Shown: positions 1 through 8,021 of the stretch, piece by piece
Layout: each line of letters starts with the position of its first letter
Position numbering within the stretch: the stretch's first letter is position 1
Origin: Desulfurivibrio sp.
GTDB taxonomy: Bacteria; Desulfobacterota; Desulfobulbia; Desulfobulbales; SURF-16
NCBI GenBank assembly: GCA_003605035.1
Contig: QZKJ01000005.1
Span: 1-59,149 of the forward strand
Length of the DNA stretch: 59,149 nt
Direction of reading: 5' to 3'
Translations under genes and position numbers: made by a program
Notes under the pieces: generated by a model
Seen by the model: only the letters and a program-made list of their open reading frames with translations
What the model was told of the DNA's origin: nothing
The model's database searches: none

Positions 1-2
1 AG

Positions 3-713
3 GCGATCCGGGCCAAATACGTGCAGGTGGCCCGCTCGCCTGCCGGCAGATTTCTCTATCCCGTTGGCCGGCAGGGAGCGGAACAACTGGGCTATGAGCA
101 GACGCTCATCGACCGCGCCCCGGACCAGCTGAGGCAATCCTTCTGCGGGGTGGGCAATCCCTTTTCCCTGGGCCGCATCGCCCCCGGCTCCCGGGTGCTG
201 GATGTCGGCTGCGGTGCGGGCTTTGACCTCTTTGTCGCAGCGGCTGCCGCCGGCCCGGCCGGGCAGGTATACGGCATCGATCTGACCGCCGAGATGGCGG
301 CCCGCGCCACGGACAATCTCCGGCAGGCGGGCATGACCAACTTTGCGATCCGCCAGGTGGACGGCGAAGAGATTCCTTTTGCCGACGGCTTTTTTGACGT
401 GGTCATCTCCAACGGGGTGATCAACCTCTCCCCCTGCAAGCAGCGCTGTTTTGCCGAAATTTTCCGCGTACTCAAACCCGGCGGGAAACTGCAGTTTGCC
501 GACGTCATCCTGGACAAGGAGCTGCCGGCCCACCTCATTGGCAGCCCTGAGGCCTGGTCCCAGTGAATCGGCGGCGCTGTCCCGGTCCGGGATCAGCTGA
601 GATTGCTGGAGGAGGCGGGTTTTACCGCGGTGCGCTGCGCCGGTCCGACCGGGTTCCGCACCTCCGCCGCCACGGTGGGCGCCCTGTTTGCCGCGGTAAA
701 GGCCGGCGCTTAG
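3..713 (+). CDS. ArsM-like SAM methyltransferase, 5' partial, probable selenoprotein
   Basis: Class I methyltransferase of the arsenite-methyltransferase-like group. The reading frame is open from base 3, so the start lies outside the window. SAM motif I is VLDVGCGAGFDL; the acidic motif GIDLT and the later ISNGVINLSPCK and RVLKPGG segments follow in the family order. At 564-566 the frame meets TGA, yet the same frame continues as IGGAVPV, LRLLEEAGF and so on to TAG at 711-713, which is the expected C-terminal part of the family. In relatives the UGA position is a cysteine (C-I-G/A-G-A), the metalloid-binding Cys of ArsM. A hairpin downstream fits a SECIS, so Sec insertion is inferred. The Cys usual in the SNC motif of ArsM is Gly here, so arsenic as substrate is uncertain. 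The alternative, a truncated 3..566 product, would lose a conserved C-terminal region. Confidence 0.72.
576..597 (+). promoter_or_regulatory. Candidate bacterial SECIS hairpin of the methyltransferase
   Basis: TCCC (580-583) pairs with GGGA (589-592) around the loop GGTCC (584-588); the inner G584-C588 pair may also form. A G-T pair at 579/593 and a GC/GC pair at 576-577/596-597 extend the stem. The loop begins 17 nt after the UGA, nearly the same distance and loop sequence as in the fdhA SECIS of this window (18 nt, GGTCT). Base pairing is visible; SelB binding is inferred. Confidence 0.6.
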
Positions 714-808
714 GGGCGGGTTTCCTGCCCGCCCTGGTTCCCTTCCCCCGGGAAGGGTGCAAGCCTGGAGAAACTACGTCACGCAAGATTATCGGGAAGG
801 AGGTTCCC

Positions 809-1261
809 ATGCTGCTGCGCAAGCTGTTTTTGCTGGTGCTGATCGTCTGCTGCGCGCTGACCGGCTGCATGTCAGCCCAGTATTACCGGGACCGGCGCAT
901 CGCCGAGAACCCGGAACTGTTCAACTCCTTCAGCCCGCAAGTCCGCGAGCAGATCAGCCTGGGCCAGATCAATATCGGCTTTACCGAGGACATGGTGCGG
1001 CTGGCCTGGGGTCCGCCGGACCGCATCTATATCCGTACCACGGACCGGGGAGAGGCGACGGTCTGGACTTACTCCAGCACCAGGATCCTCACCCAGACGG
1101 ACCGGATGAGCGTGCCGGTGCGCATTTACGATGACCGGGGCCACAGCACCATCGTCTACCGCAACGTCTGGGTCAACCGGGACCGGCACGAGGAATATGA
1201 CGTGGCCAGGGTGGAGTTTTCCCAAGGGGCGGTGAGCGCCATCGAGCGCATGGACCAGTAA
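809..1261 (+). CDS. Small predicted lipoprotein
   Basis: 150 aa exported protein of unknown function. The start ATG at 809 follows a strong GGAAGGAGG site (795-803). The N-terminus is a lipoprotein signal: basic residues, a hydrophobic stretch LFLLVLIVCCA, then lipobox LTGC with the acylated Cys at residue 20. The mature part has a segment like the SmpA/BamE-type outer-membrane lipoproteins (ISLGQINIGFTEDMVRLAWGPPDRI, here shortened by description: glycine, then a 'xxxAWGxP' turn around residues 60-70), followed by a hydrophilic, arginine-rich tail. Membrane anchoring is well supported; the role is not known. It lies 95 bp after the methyltransferase and 53 bp before yaaA, so co-transcription is possible. 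Confidence 0.8.
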   Translation: MLLRKLFLLVLIVCCALTGCMSAQYYRDRRIAENPELFNSFSPQVREQISLGQINIGFTEDMVRLAWGPPDRIYIRTTDRGEATVWTYSSTRILTQTDRMSVPVRIYDDRGHSTIVYRNVWVNRDRHEEYDVARVEFSQGAVSAIERMDQ

Positions 1262-1314
1262 CCGGCCCTGCCATTCCACCTGCCGGCCGCGAGCTGCCAC
1301 AAAAGGACAAACAG

Positions 1315-2079
1315 ATGCTGCTGATCATTTCTCCCGCCAAGACCCAGGATTTCAACGTGCGCGACTATCCCCGCTTCACCCGGCCGGTATTGCTGGCCCA
1401 GAGCCGGCTGCTCATCGAGCGGCTGCGGGAGCTGAGCGTTGCGGAGCTCAGCCGGCTGATGAAGATCAGCCCCGCCCTGGCCGCCCTGAACCACCAGCGT
1501 TATCAGGATTTCCACCTGCCTTTTGAACTCGGCAAGGCCAGGCAGGCCCTGCTGGCCTTCCGGGGCGACGTCTACAGCGGCATTGAGGCGGACCAGTACG
1601 ATGACGAGGATTTCTCCTTTGCCCAGGCCCACCTGCGCATCCTCTCCGGCCTTTACGGGGTGTTGAAGCCCCTGGACCTCATGCAGCCCTACCGGCTGGA
1701 GATGGGAATCAGGCTGGCCAATCCCAGAGGCGCTGATCTCTATGCCTTCTGGGGCGACATGATCAGCGAGACGCTGGCCGCGGACCTGGCGGACCAGACC
1801 GAGCCGGTGCTGGTTAACCTGGCCTCCCGGGAGTATTTCCAGGCCGTCAGGCCGGCCGCCCTGCGGGCCCGCATCCTGACCATTGCATTCAAGGAAAACA
1901 AAAACAACCGGTATCAGGTCATCGGCATCCATGCCAAACGGGCCCGGGGCCTGATGACGAACTTTGTCATCAAAAACCGCCTCACCGCCATAAACGACCT
2001 GCAGTCATTCACCCAGCACGGTTATCAGTACCGCGGCAGCCTCTCCTCCGACTCGGAATGGGTCTTCTGCCGGGACTGA
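1315..2079 (+). CDS. yaaA: YaaA-family peroxide-stress / UPF0246 protein
   Basis: 254 aa, the full family length (about 250). The N-terminus MLLIISPAKTQDF is the family hallmark, and the segments LSGLYGVLKPLDL, YRLEMG and VNLASREYF occur in the expected order. YaaA of E. coli lowers intracellular free iron under peroxide stress and binds DNA; that role is transferred from the family. It is a cytoplasmic protein without signal peptide or membrane segment. The next gene (a metal exporter) begins 24 bp downstream on the same strand, so a metal/oxidative-stress transcription unit is plausible. Confidence 0.92.
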   Translation: MLLIISPAKTQDFNVRDYPRFTRPVLLAQSRLLIERLRELSVAELSRLMKISPALAALNHQRYQDFHLPFELGKARQALLAFRGDVYSGIEADQYDDEDFSFAQAHLRILSGLYGVLKPLDLMQPYRLEMGIRLANPRGADLYAFWGDMISETLAADLADQTEPVLVNLASREYFQAVRPAALRARILTIAFKENKNNRYQVIGIHAKRARGLMTNFVIKNRLTAINDLQSFTQHGYQYRGSLSSDSEWVFCRD

Positions 2080-2103
2080 CCGAAACAGCACCCTCATCAT
2101 CCC

Positions 2104-3048
2104 ATGCACAGACATACCCTGGAAACCCTGCAGCACAGTCATGATTTCACCGCCATCCATGAGCATGGCGAAAGACGCACCCTGCAGGTGCTGGTGCTCA
2201 CCGCCGTCACCATGGTGGTGGAGATCACGGCGGGCACGGCCTTCGGCTCCATGGCCCTGCTGGCCGACGGCTGGCACATGGGCACCCATGTGGCCGCCTT
2301 CCTGATCACCCTCTTTGCCTATCACTATGCCCGCAAGCATGCCGCAAGCCCCCTCTTCACCTTCGGCACCGGCAAGGTCAGCGTGCTGGGCGGCTTTGCC
2401 AGCGCCGTTGCCCTGGCGGTGGTCGCCCTGCTAATGCTGGTCGAATCGGTCCACCGCATCCTGCAGCCCCGGCCCATTTCCTTCAACGAGGCCATCGGCG
2501 TGGCCGTGCTGGGGCTCGTCATCAACATCATCTGCGCCCTGCTGCTGCAGGACCACCATGATCACGACCACGGGCATGAACACCAGCATCATGACCACAA
2601 CCTGCAGGCCGCCTACATGCATGTGCTGGCAGACGCCCTCACCTCGGTGCTGGCCATTGTCGCGCTGATTGCCGGCAAATTTCTCGGCTGGCATCAGCTT
2701 GATCCGGTCATGGGCATAGTGGGCGCCCTGGTCATCACCCGCTGGTCCTATACCCTGATCCAGGAGACCAGCCCCATTCTGCTGGACGGCAGCATTGCCG
2801 AAGACTATCAGGAGGCGATCAGACAGCGGCTCGAAAGCGCGGATGACAACCGCATCGCCGATATCCATGTCTGGCGGGTGGGGCCGGCCGATTATGCGGC
2901 CATCATCTCCCTGGTCACCCACAACCCCCGCAACCCGGAGCACTACAAGCAGATGCTGGCCGATTTCAGCAAAATCTCCCACATTACCATGGAAATCAAC
3001 CAGTGCACCGGCGAAGCATGCCTGGCCTTCGCCAAAAAGAACCCGTAA
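2104..3048 (+). CDS. CDF-family divalent metal efflux transporter, DmeF-like
   Basis: 314 aa inner-membrane cation diffusion facilitator. The membrane part spans about residues 25-220; the metal-site aspartates sit in LLADGWHMGTH and VLADALTSVLA, the HD/DD pattern typical of CDF site A. Between helices 4 and 5 is a His/Asp-rich loop (about residues 149-167, ten histidines), and the N-terminus is also His-rich. The C-terminal 90 residues form the cytoplasmic ferredoxin-like dimer domain and contain HVWRVGP. The pattern of H-D with a long His loop is that of DmeF (Co/Ni) rather than ZitB; metal choice is inferred. Proton antiport is known for the family. Confidence 0.88.
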   Translation: MHRHTLETLQHSHDFTAIHEHGERRTLQVLVLTAVTMVVEITAGTAFGSMALLADGWHMGTHVAAFLITLFAYHYARKHAASPLFTFGTGKVSVLGGFASAVALAVVALLMLVESVHRILQPRPISFNEAIGVAVLGLVINIICALLLQDHHDHDHGHEHQHHDHNLQAAYMHVLADALTSVLAIVALIAGKFLGWHQLDPVMGIVGALVITRWSYTLIQETSPILLDGSIAEDYQEAIRQRLESADDNRIADIHVWRVGPADYAAIISLVTHNPRNPEHYKQMLADFSKISHITMEINQCTGEACLAFAKKNP

Positions 3049-3105
3049 GCCCCTGCCCTCCCCCTGCCGTCGATTAGGTGTCTGTCATTGACAAAACATC
3101 ATTGA

Positions 3106-3121
3106 TGCGTATATATACGCA
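3106..3121. promoter_or_regulatory. 16-bp perfect palindrome upstream of the Tim44-domain gene
   Basis: TGCGTATA followed directly by its reverse complement TATACGCA, in the 155-bp gap before the gene at 3204. A loop-less palindrome of this length is a candidate binding site for a dimeric regulator; no regulator is identified. Confidence 0.35.
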
Positions 3122-3203
3122 ATCGTCGCAATGCGATTCATCCCTGCGAGCAGGCGCTGCTGCACGCAAATGACAAGACAAACCCCGTAGACCAAAGGAT
3201 TGA

Positions 3204-4157
3204 ATGATGATGGCAGACACCCTGAAACGCCTCCCCCTGTTTTTGATTATCTTTTTCTTCTTTTTTTCCCTCTTTGATATCGGACTGCTGGCGGAAGACG
3301 CCGACGCCCGTTCCCGCACCGGCGGCCGGACCTACTCCAGCTCGCCGACCTATACCAAACCGCCGGTGAGCCCGACCAAACCATACGGCACCCCATCGAG
3401 CGGCGGTTTCATGCGGGGACTGGCCGGCGGCCTGGTGGGCGGAGCCATCGGCAGCCTGCTGTTCGGCAGCCTGGCCGGGGCCGGCATGGGCGGCGGCATC
3501 GGCGGCAGCGGCATCGGCCTGTTCCAGATTCTGCTTTTCGGCGGCATCGGCTACTTCATCTACCGCCGCTTCTTCAAACGCAAGGCCCCGGCCTATGCCG
3601 CCTACCAGCAGAGCGGACCGGGGGGATTATTCGGCAACAGCATGCCCGGCGCAGGCGGCGGCATGGCCTATCCCCCGCCGCCGCCCTCTTATGGCGGCAA
3701 CATGTCCCTGGCTGAAGGCATTGCCATGATCCGCCGTTCCGAACCGGGCTTTGATCCGGACCATTTCAAGGAGGTGGCCCAGGATGTTTTTTTCCAGGTG
3801 CAGGCCGGCTGGATGCGCCGCGACATCGACTCCTACCGCCATCTGCTCGGCCAGCGCCTGGCCGGGGAATACGAGAGCCATTTCGCCGACATGCGGGCCA
3901 AGGGCCACATCAACAAGCTGGAAAGCATGGCGGTGCGCAAGGTCGAGGTGGTGGCCGCCGGAGTGGACCACAATGAGGAATTCGTCACCGTGCTCTTTAC
4001 CGCAAACCTCCTGGACTACACGGTGGATGAGCACAGCGGCGCCATCGTTTCGGGCAGCAATACCGACCCGGTGAAATTCGCCGAAAAATGGACCTGGGCC
4101 CGTCCCGCTGGCGCAGAACTCTGGAAACTCGAAGGGATCGAGGGGGTGCAGGGCTGA
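3204..4157 (+). CDS. Tim44-like domain membrane protein
   Basis: 317 aa. An N-terminal hydrophobic segment (residues about 10-30, very Phe-rich) acts as a signal or anchor, followed by a Ser/Thr/Pro-rich linker, a Gly-rich transmembrane segment (about 65-112, many GG and AG pairs, ending in YFIYRRFFKRK), a Gly/Pro-rich linker and a C-terminal Tim44-like domain (about 175-317) with FDPDHFKEVAQDVFFQVQ and HINKLE. Bacterial Tim44-like proteins have this layout; their function is unsettled. Start at 3204 or 3207 (tandem ATGs) after AAAGGA. No close downstream partner. Confidence 0.85.
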   Translation: MMMADTLKRLPLFLIIFFFFFSLFDIGLLAEDADARSRTGGRTYSSSPTYTKPPVSPTKPYGTPSSGGFMRGLAGGLVGGAIGSLLFGSLAGAGMGGGIGGSGIGLFQILLFGGIGYFIYRRFFKRKAPAYAAYQQSGPGGLFGNSMPGAGGGMAYPPPPPSYGGNMSLAEGIAMIRRSEPGFDPDHFKEVAQDVFFQVQAGWMRRDIDSYRHLLGQRLAGEYESHFADMRAKGHINKLESMAVRKVEVVAAGVDHNEEFVTVLFTANLLDYTVDEHSGAIVSGSNTDPVKFAEKWTWARPAGAELWKLEGIEGVQG

Positions 4158-4448
4158 CGGCCCACCCCCTGTCCCAATTTCCTTTGCCGGGAACATCCCG
4201 GCCCCGGCCCGGTCATGGTTGCCATCAACACCATGGCCGGGCCGGTCTTTTTCCTGCCTGACGAGAGACCTGTCCGAAAACAAAGGCCAGGACTGCCATA
4301 GCCCCCTTCCGCCGCAAACGGGCAAAAAGATGCCCAAGCCTTGCAACATGCGGCACTCTTCCCTCTTGACAACCGGACCATCCCGTTATAGGAATGTGTC
4401 AGGACCGCAGCCCAAGTGGGAACAACGAAGCATCAAAGTCTCGCGGGA

Positions 4449-4515
4449 AGGAGCGGGCCATGCCCGCGACCAAGGGGGTTCGCCCTGCCAGAAATCGCGG
4501 GCATGGCCCGCTCCT
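4449..4515. repeat. REP-like 21-bp perfect inverted repeat
   Basis: Arm AGGAGCGGGCCATGCCCGCGA at 4449-4469 (its core is GAGCGGGCCATGCCCGC) and its exact reverse complement at 4495-4515, separated by 25 bp. Each arm is itself nearly palindromic. The sequence type resembles the REP elements that are abundant in Pseudomonas and other bacteria. The stretch 4158-4725 holds no convincing gene apart from this element. Confidence 0.75.
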
Positions 4516-4725
4516 ACCCTCCAGGATGACGACCTGCCCAGCCCGGCATTTTCCGGTTTTTGCCCTTTAATTGCGCAATAAGCGGACAGCATAGGGAGGT
4601 ATTTCCCATGTTTGGTATTTCAATAGCAGAATAAGTGGAAATTTTGTCCATCTATATGGTCAAATATGATGGAAAGCTTTCCACTTATTAACAATGTTAG
4701 CCTTGAAAAGCGGGAGAGAAGATCC

Positions 4726-5559
4726 ATGGGTATCAGCCTCAATATGATCCTGCGCGAAGCGGGTTTGAACCTCGGTGAAGTGCGGCTTCTTAGACATAAA
4801 GACAAGCGGGCCACGAAGGGACGTACCCCTTATGAACTATGGCGTGACAACAAGCAGCAATTCAACCTGTACCAGTCGACCCAAAGCTTCGAAAATAGGG
4901 GGAAATTGAGTGCCCAGCACTGGGTATCGTTCGTGGTGACACCGGCCGATGAGACAATGTTTGTTGGGCTCTATCGGGCGAATTACCGCGGCCTGCTTGA
5001 GTGTGACACCCCACAGCCGCATGCTGAGGGCATGGACAAGGCAGGGAGTTGCGATGTCTATGATTTAGAACTTCAAGATAATCTAAGTGATTTAATCGGC
5101 ATATTAATAGTAGACTGGGGTCCCGGAGGTCGGGCTTGGATACAACGGGCTGATCGCCAGAATAAAGGCATCATAGAACTTCGTAGGGAATTCAAAGAAC
5201 CTGAGTTCCCTGGCTTTTTGAATTTTCTTGAGTCGCTTTCTATGCTGGAAAGGCTTCCAAAAGGATGGATAGTTGCTCTTAGTTGTACAAAAGGGGTTTA
5301 CATACTTACCTGTCCCAAAACAAAGGAGCAGTATATCGGATCTGCTACTGGCGCAGATGGTTTCTATCAACGTTGGCAAGAATATGCACAAACCGGTCAT
5401 GGCGGTGACGTTGCACTCAAGAGCAGAGAATCCAGTGACTACCAAGTGTCGATCCTTGAGGTTGCAGGAACTTCTGCCACAGATGACGATATAAGGGCTA
5501 TGGAAACACGTTGGAAGCTAAAGCTGCAAAGCCGGGAGATGGGCTTAAATCGTAATTGA
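4726..5559 (+). CDS. GIY-YIG nuclease-domain protein
   Basis: 277 aa from the ATG at 4726 (preceded by GGGAG); an in-frame ATG at 4666 would add 20 residues. The first two thirds match no family I recognise. The last third is a GIY-YIG domain: GVYIL, then QYIGSATG, an RW pair in the helix (YQRWQEY), GHGGD, and near the C-terminus a Glu (AMETRWKLKL) followed by GLNRN, matching the catalytic GIY, YIG, Arg and Glu positions. Lower GC and different codon use than the flanking genes suggest recent transfer. Next gene starts 60 bp downstream on the same strand; together they may form a defence or restriction module. Function of the N-terminal domain is unknown. Confidence 0.75.
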   Translation: MGISLNMILREAGLNLGEVRLLRHKDKRATKGRTPYELWRDNKQQFNLYQSTQSFENRGKLSAQHWVSFVVTPADETMFVGLYRANYRGLLECDTPQPHAEGMDKAGSCDVYDLELQDNLSDLIGILIVDWGPGGRAWIQRADRQNKGIIELRREFKEPEFPGFLNFLESLSMLERLPKGWIVALSCTKGVYILTCPKTKEQYIGSATGADGFYQRWQEYAQTGHGGDVALKSRESSDYQVSILEVAGTSATDDDIRAMETRWKLKLQSREMGLNRN

Positions 5560-5619
5560 TTTAAAAAGTCTGGCGCAACAGCAACGTCAGGATTGCAATT
5601 TATTCAACAAGAGGGATTA

Positions 5620-6186
5620 ATGGAACCGGTCTTCACACTTCAATGGCCAGAATTCGTCATCGCGCAACGTCTGCAATCACTTCTACCACATAAGGACGGA
5701 TACTCCATCTTCGTCCCGCTTTCGCGTCAAGAGAAAGGGATTGACCTGGCGGTGTTGCATTGCACCGGTTTTGGTACATCAGTCACTACTACAATTCAGG
5801 TCAAAGCCTCGCGTACATATCTGCATGCACCGCCTAAGCGAAAGGACACCGTTCGCTTTAGGTTTAATACCTGGTTCAACCGGTTCGACGTCCCAGACCG
5901 GGCTGACTACGTGATCCTCTTCGGCATGTATCCGCCGGATTTAGGACAGACCACGCGGGTATCGGCAACGTGGTACAAGAACTGTTCATTGATCTTCACT
6001 CGGGACGAAATGCGCGAGTTCATGGCAAACTGTAAAACGGTTAGCGGGGCACCTGACCGAATGTTCGGATTCGGGTTCAACGACTTATCCGAAATTGTGC
6101 TGAACCGCGGCGACATGAAACGCTCTGGAAAGGACTACGCCGGCTACCTTCTTGAGCGGAGGTACAGAGACCTCATGAAGAAATGA
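5620..6186 (+). CDS. Putative PD-(D/E)XK-fold protein, partner of the GIY-YIG gene
   Basis: 188 aa from ATG 5620, chosen because GAGGG lies just upstream; a TTG at 5593 would add nine residues. No family is certain. The N-terminal half has the nuclease-like pattern E (EFVIAQRL), GID (QEKGIDLAVL) and Q-V-K (TIQVKAS), i.e. the E-xD-QxK signature of the PD-(D/E)XK fold seen in DUF4365-type and restriction-like proteins. The C-terminal half is rich in aromatic residues and is unassigned. It shares strand and atypical composition with the GIY-YIG gene. A nuclease role is inferred from motif spacing only. Confidence 0.6.
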   Translation: MEPVFTLQWPEFVIAQRLQSLLPHKDGYSIFVPLSRQEKGIDLAVLHCTGFGTSVTTTIQVKASRTYLHAPPKRKDTVRFRFNTWFNRFDVPDRADYVILFGMYPPDLGQTTRVSATWYKNCSLIFTRDEMREFMANCKTVSGAPDRMFGFGFNDLSEIVLNRGDMKRSGKDYAGYLLERRYRDLMKK

Positions 6187-6312
6187 ACGGCGAACCCATC
6201 ACTGGTGCCGACCCAAAAAGCCGGGCGGCACAGTTCAACAGTTAGGCGGCTATAGTACAGTACACAGGAGGAACTTATGAGAATCGCTGGCAAGCGGACC
6301 GATGAACACTGA

Positions 6313-6347
6313 GGGGGCCAACCGGGGACGGGGGCCAACCGGGGACG
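6313..6347. repeat. Two tandem copies of a 17-bp unit
   Basis: GGGGGCCAACCGGGGAC occurs at 6313-6329 and again at 6330-6346. It sits in the 400-bp gap 6187-6586, which otherwise holds only repeat and gene remnants. Confidence 0.7.
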
Positions 6348-6385
6348 TTGTTGAATTTGATGAATTATTATTGTAGACGGCTGTG

Positions 6386-6412
6386 GAGGGTCAAATCTTT
6401 ACTCTTGATATA
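6386..6412 (+). repeat. Island repeat, copy A (diverged)
   Basis: AGGGTCAAATCTTTACTCTTG and following bases resemble copies B (about 8022) and C (about 8244), whose consensus is GGGGTCAAATCT-ATCCTTGA. Copy A lies just before the ATPase 3'-end remnant. Confidence 0.55.
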
Positions 6413-6430
6413 TTCCAAAAAAAACGGCGT

Positions 6431-6492
6431 TGTGGCAGCTCACGGATAAAATCATTCAGATACCCTTCCCTTCAAAACTTCATCTGGGTCAC
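6431..6492 (+). pseudogene. Remnant of the 3' end of an AAA/DUF4143 ATPase gene
   Basis: CACGGATAAAAT-ATTCAGATA and TTCATCTG-GTCA match the last coding bases and stop region of the intact ATPase gene (about 9657-9710), with a short insertion between. Translated, the fragment reads QLTDKIIQIP against QITDKIIQIP at the C-terminus of the intact protein. No other part of the gene is visible upstream, so this is a truncated duplicate or the scar of a rearrangement. Confidence 0.7.
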
Positions 6493-6586
6493 CTTGACGT
6501 TGGCCTTCATACCATGCCTATTTACCAAAACGCTTGCCTTGCAGAGCCGTTAGTGATACATGTAAAGGTACAACAGGAGGTACTAT

Positions 6587-6868
6587 ATGGGCAAGCTATC
6601 AAATATCATTCCGGTGAGCGATTTGCGGCAAGATGCTGCCAAGCTTTTGAAACAATTGCGAAACGACAAAGAACCTTTGATTATTACCCAAAGAGGGAGG
6701 GCAACCGCGGTAATAATCGGGGTCGATGCCTATGAGAAATCTGAACACGAAAAAAAAATTCTGCTTCTTCTGGCCAAGGGAGAGAGGGAAATAGAAACAG
6801 GTGAAGGATATGATCTGGAGGCCGTCCTTGCCGAAGCCGATGCCTTTTTGGCCAGAGAGCCCGCGTGA
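6587..6868 (+). CDS. Phd/YefM-family antitoxin
   Basis: 93 aa. The N-terminal fold is typical: IIPVSDLRQDAAKLLKQL, then PLIITQRGRATAVIIGVDAYE, the DNA-binding and dimer part of Phd/YefM antitoxins; the acidic C-terminal helix (residues about 65-93) would wrap the toxin. A strong CAGGAGG site precedes the ATG. The toxin gene overlaps its last four bases, the standard antitoxin-first arrangement. The complex is expected to repress its own promoter; no operator was identified. Confidence 0.9.
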   Translation: MGKLSNIIPVSDLRQDAAKLLKQLRNDKEPLIITQRGRATAVIIGVDAYEKSEHEKKILLLLAKGEREIETGEGYDLEAVLAEADAFLAREPA

Positions 6869-7161
6869 AGGTTCAATTCACCCCTGCGGCACGGACCCAA
6901 TTCCTTGCCGCGTTATCATATATACATAAGGATAAACCTGCAGCGGCAGTCAGCTTTCGAAATCAAACCGAAAAAATTTTACGACGGCTTGAGGACTTTC
7001 CCGAATCCGGAAGAATCATCCCGGAATTCCCGGAACTTCCCTACCGGGAGGTGATTATATCGCCATACCGGTTTTTTTATAAAATCAAAGTCGATATCGT
7101 TTGGATTGTCGCAGTATGGCATGGAGCACAGATTCCAAAAGAACCAGCGGCTCACAAGTGA
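6865..7161 (+). CDS. RelE/ParE-family toxin
   Basis: 98 aa from a GTG that overlaps the antitoxin stop (GTGA, 6865-6868). The family pattern is visible: VQFTPAARTQFLAALSYI, then LRRLEDFPESGRIIPEF, YREVIISPYRFFYKI and WIVAVWHGAQ. ParE-type members inhibit gyrase, RelE-type cleave mRNA at the ribosome; the sequence leans to the ParE/RelE plasmid-stabilisation group (PF05016) and the target is not decided. It forms a type II module with the preceding gene. Confidence 0.9.
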   Translation: MKVQFTPAARTQFLAALSYIHKDKPAAAVSFRNQTEKILRRLEDFPESGRIIPEFPELPYREVIISPYRFFYKIKVDIVWIVAVWHGAQIPKEPAAHK

Positions 7162-7221
7162 CAAGTGTCAAGAAGTGTCAAGTGGGGTCGGACCAAGCAA
7201 ACTGTTTGATTTGACAAAATA

Positions 7222-7252
7222 AAGGCATGGGAAATAGGCTATTTTTTGCCTT
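7222..7252. promoter_or_regulatory. Imperfect hairpin upstream of the CTERM gene
   Basis: AAGGCA (7222-7227) pairs with TGCCTT (7247-7252) and AAATA (7232-7236) with TATTT (7240-7244). It lies between the toxin stop and the start at 7323. It could terminate toxin transcription or act in the leader of the next gene; no known riboswitch consensus was recognised. Confidence 0.3.
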
Positions 7253-7322
7253 AAAAACGTCATTTTGAGGGCCAAAAAGGACTTTTAAGAGTAAATGGCC
7301 CAACACAACAAAAAGGAAAAAA

Positions 7323-7991
7323 ATGAAGAAGAAACTTTTAGCAGGTTTGGCAACGGGGTTGTTTATGTTTTGTATGGCTGGGATGGCGAATGCCGGTGTG
7401 ATTCTCTCATCAGATTTTGAGGATGGAACTCTTCAAGGATGGGCACCATTGACTCCATTCGGCGGGGCCCTAACACTATATGATAACGGGGTGGATAATG
7501 CATTTATGTATGCAACAGATACGGTAGCTGGTGGTGGGGGCTTATTGGCACAAGCGCCAGGCCTCTCGGGAGACCTCAGCTATCTGGATGGTATGACTTG
7601 GGACGAGTTCGTCTATGATCACGGTTTCAACACATTGATCTCAACATATATCATGATACATGGCTCAGATACATGGTATCAGAGTTCAGATGTTTTGGGA
7701 GCGGTTGGTGTATGGAATTCAAAAGCAGTAGACTTTAACGACGCTACCGGGTGGTCTATTGCCGGAGGAGGGTCAGCAAGCTTTACAGATGTTATTTCAA
7801 ACGCTGATGGGGTGTTCATTTCGATGGATACATCAAATTGGTCTGGCATTAATTGGTATGAGTCTCGCATTGATAACGTTGTTGTCAATGGAACTAGTGC
7901 TCCTGTTCCGGTACCTGCCGCCGTGCTCCTTTTTGGAACAGGTTTAGCTGGTCTTGCTGGCTCTAGGCTCAGACGCAAAAAGAAGGCGTAA
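7323..7991 (+). CDS. VPLPA-CTERM (PEP-CTERM class) secreted protein
   Basis: 222 aa. A signal peptide occupies residues 1-24 (KKKLLAGLATG, cleavage near MANA-GV). The body is a Gly/Ser/Asp-rich beta domain of unknown function, with FEDGTLQGWAP near its start as in carbohydrate-binding-like secreted proteins. The C-terminus is a sorting signal: VPVPAAVLLFGTGLAGLAG followed by RLRRKKKA, that is the motif, a hydrophobic helix and a basic tail, as recognised by exosortases. No exosortase gene is present in the window, so processing would depend on a gene elsewhere. The gene sits alone among repeats and toxin-antitoxin remnants. Confidence 0.85.
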   Translation: MKKKLLAGLATGLFMFCMAGMANAGVILSSDFEDGTLQGWAPLTPFGGALTLYDNGVDNAFMYATDTVAGGGGLLAQAPGLSGDLSYLDGMTWDEFVYDHGFNTLISTYIMIHGSDTWYQSSDVLGAVGVWNSKAVDFNDATGWSIAGGGSASFTDVISNADGVFISMDTSNWSGINWYESRIDNVVVNGTSAPVPVPAAVLLFGTGLAGLAGSRLRRKKKA

Positions 7992-8021
7992 CTTCAGCAA
8001 CCTGCGGGGAATGGTGCGGTG

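Noticed and set aside
4219..4581. A 120-codon frame in the gap before the GIY-YIG gene.
   Set aside because: It runs through the REP-like inverted repeat, has no ribosome site and odd composition.
7200..7322. A cyclic-di-GMP riboswitch before the CTERM gene.
   Set aside because: The GEMM consensus elements are not present; only a simple imperfect hairpin is visible.
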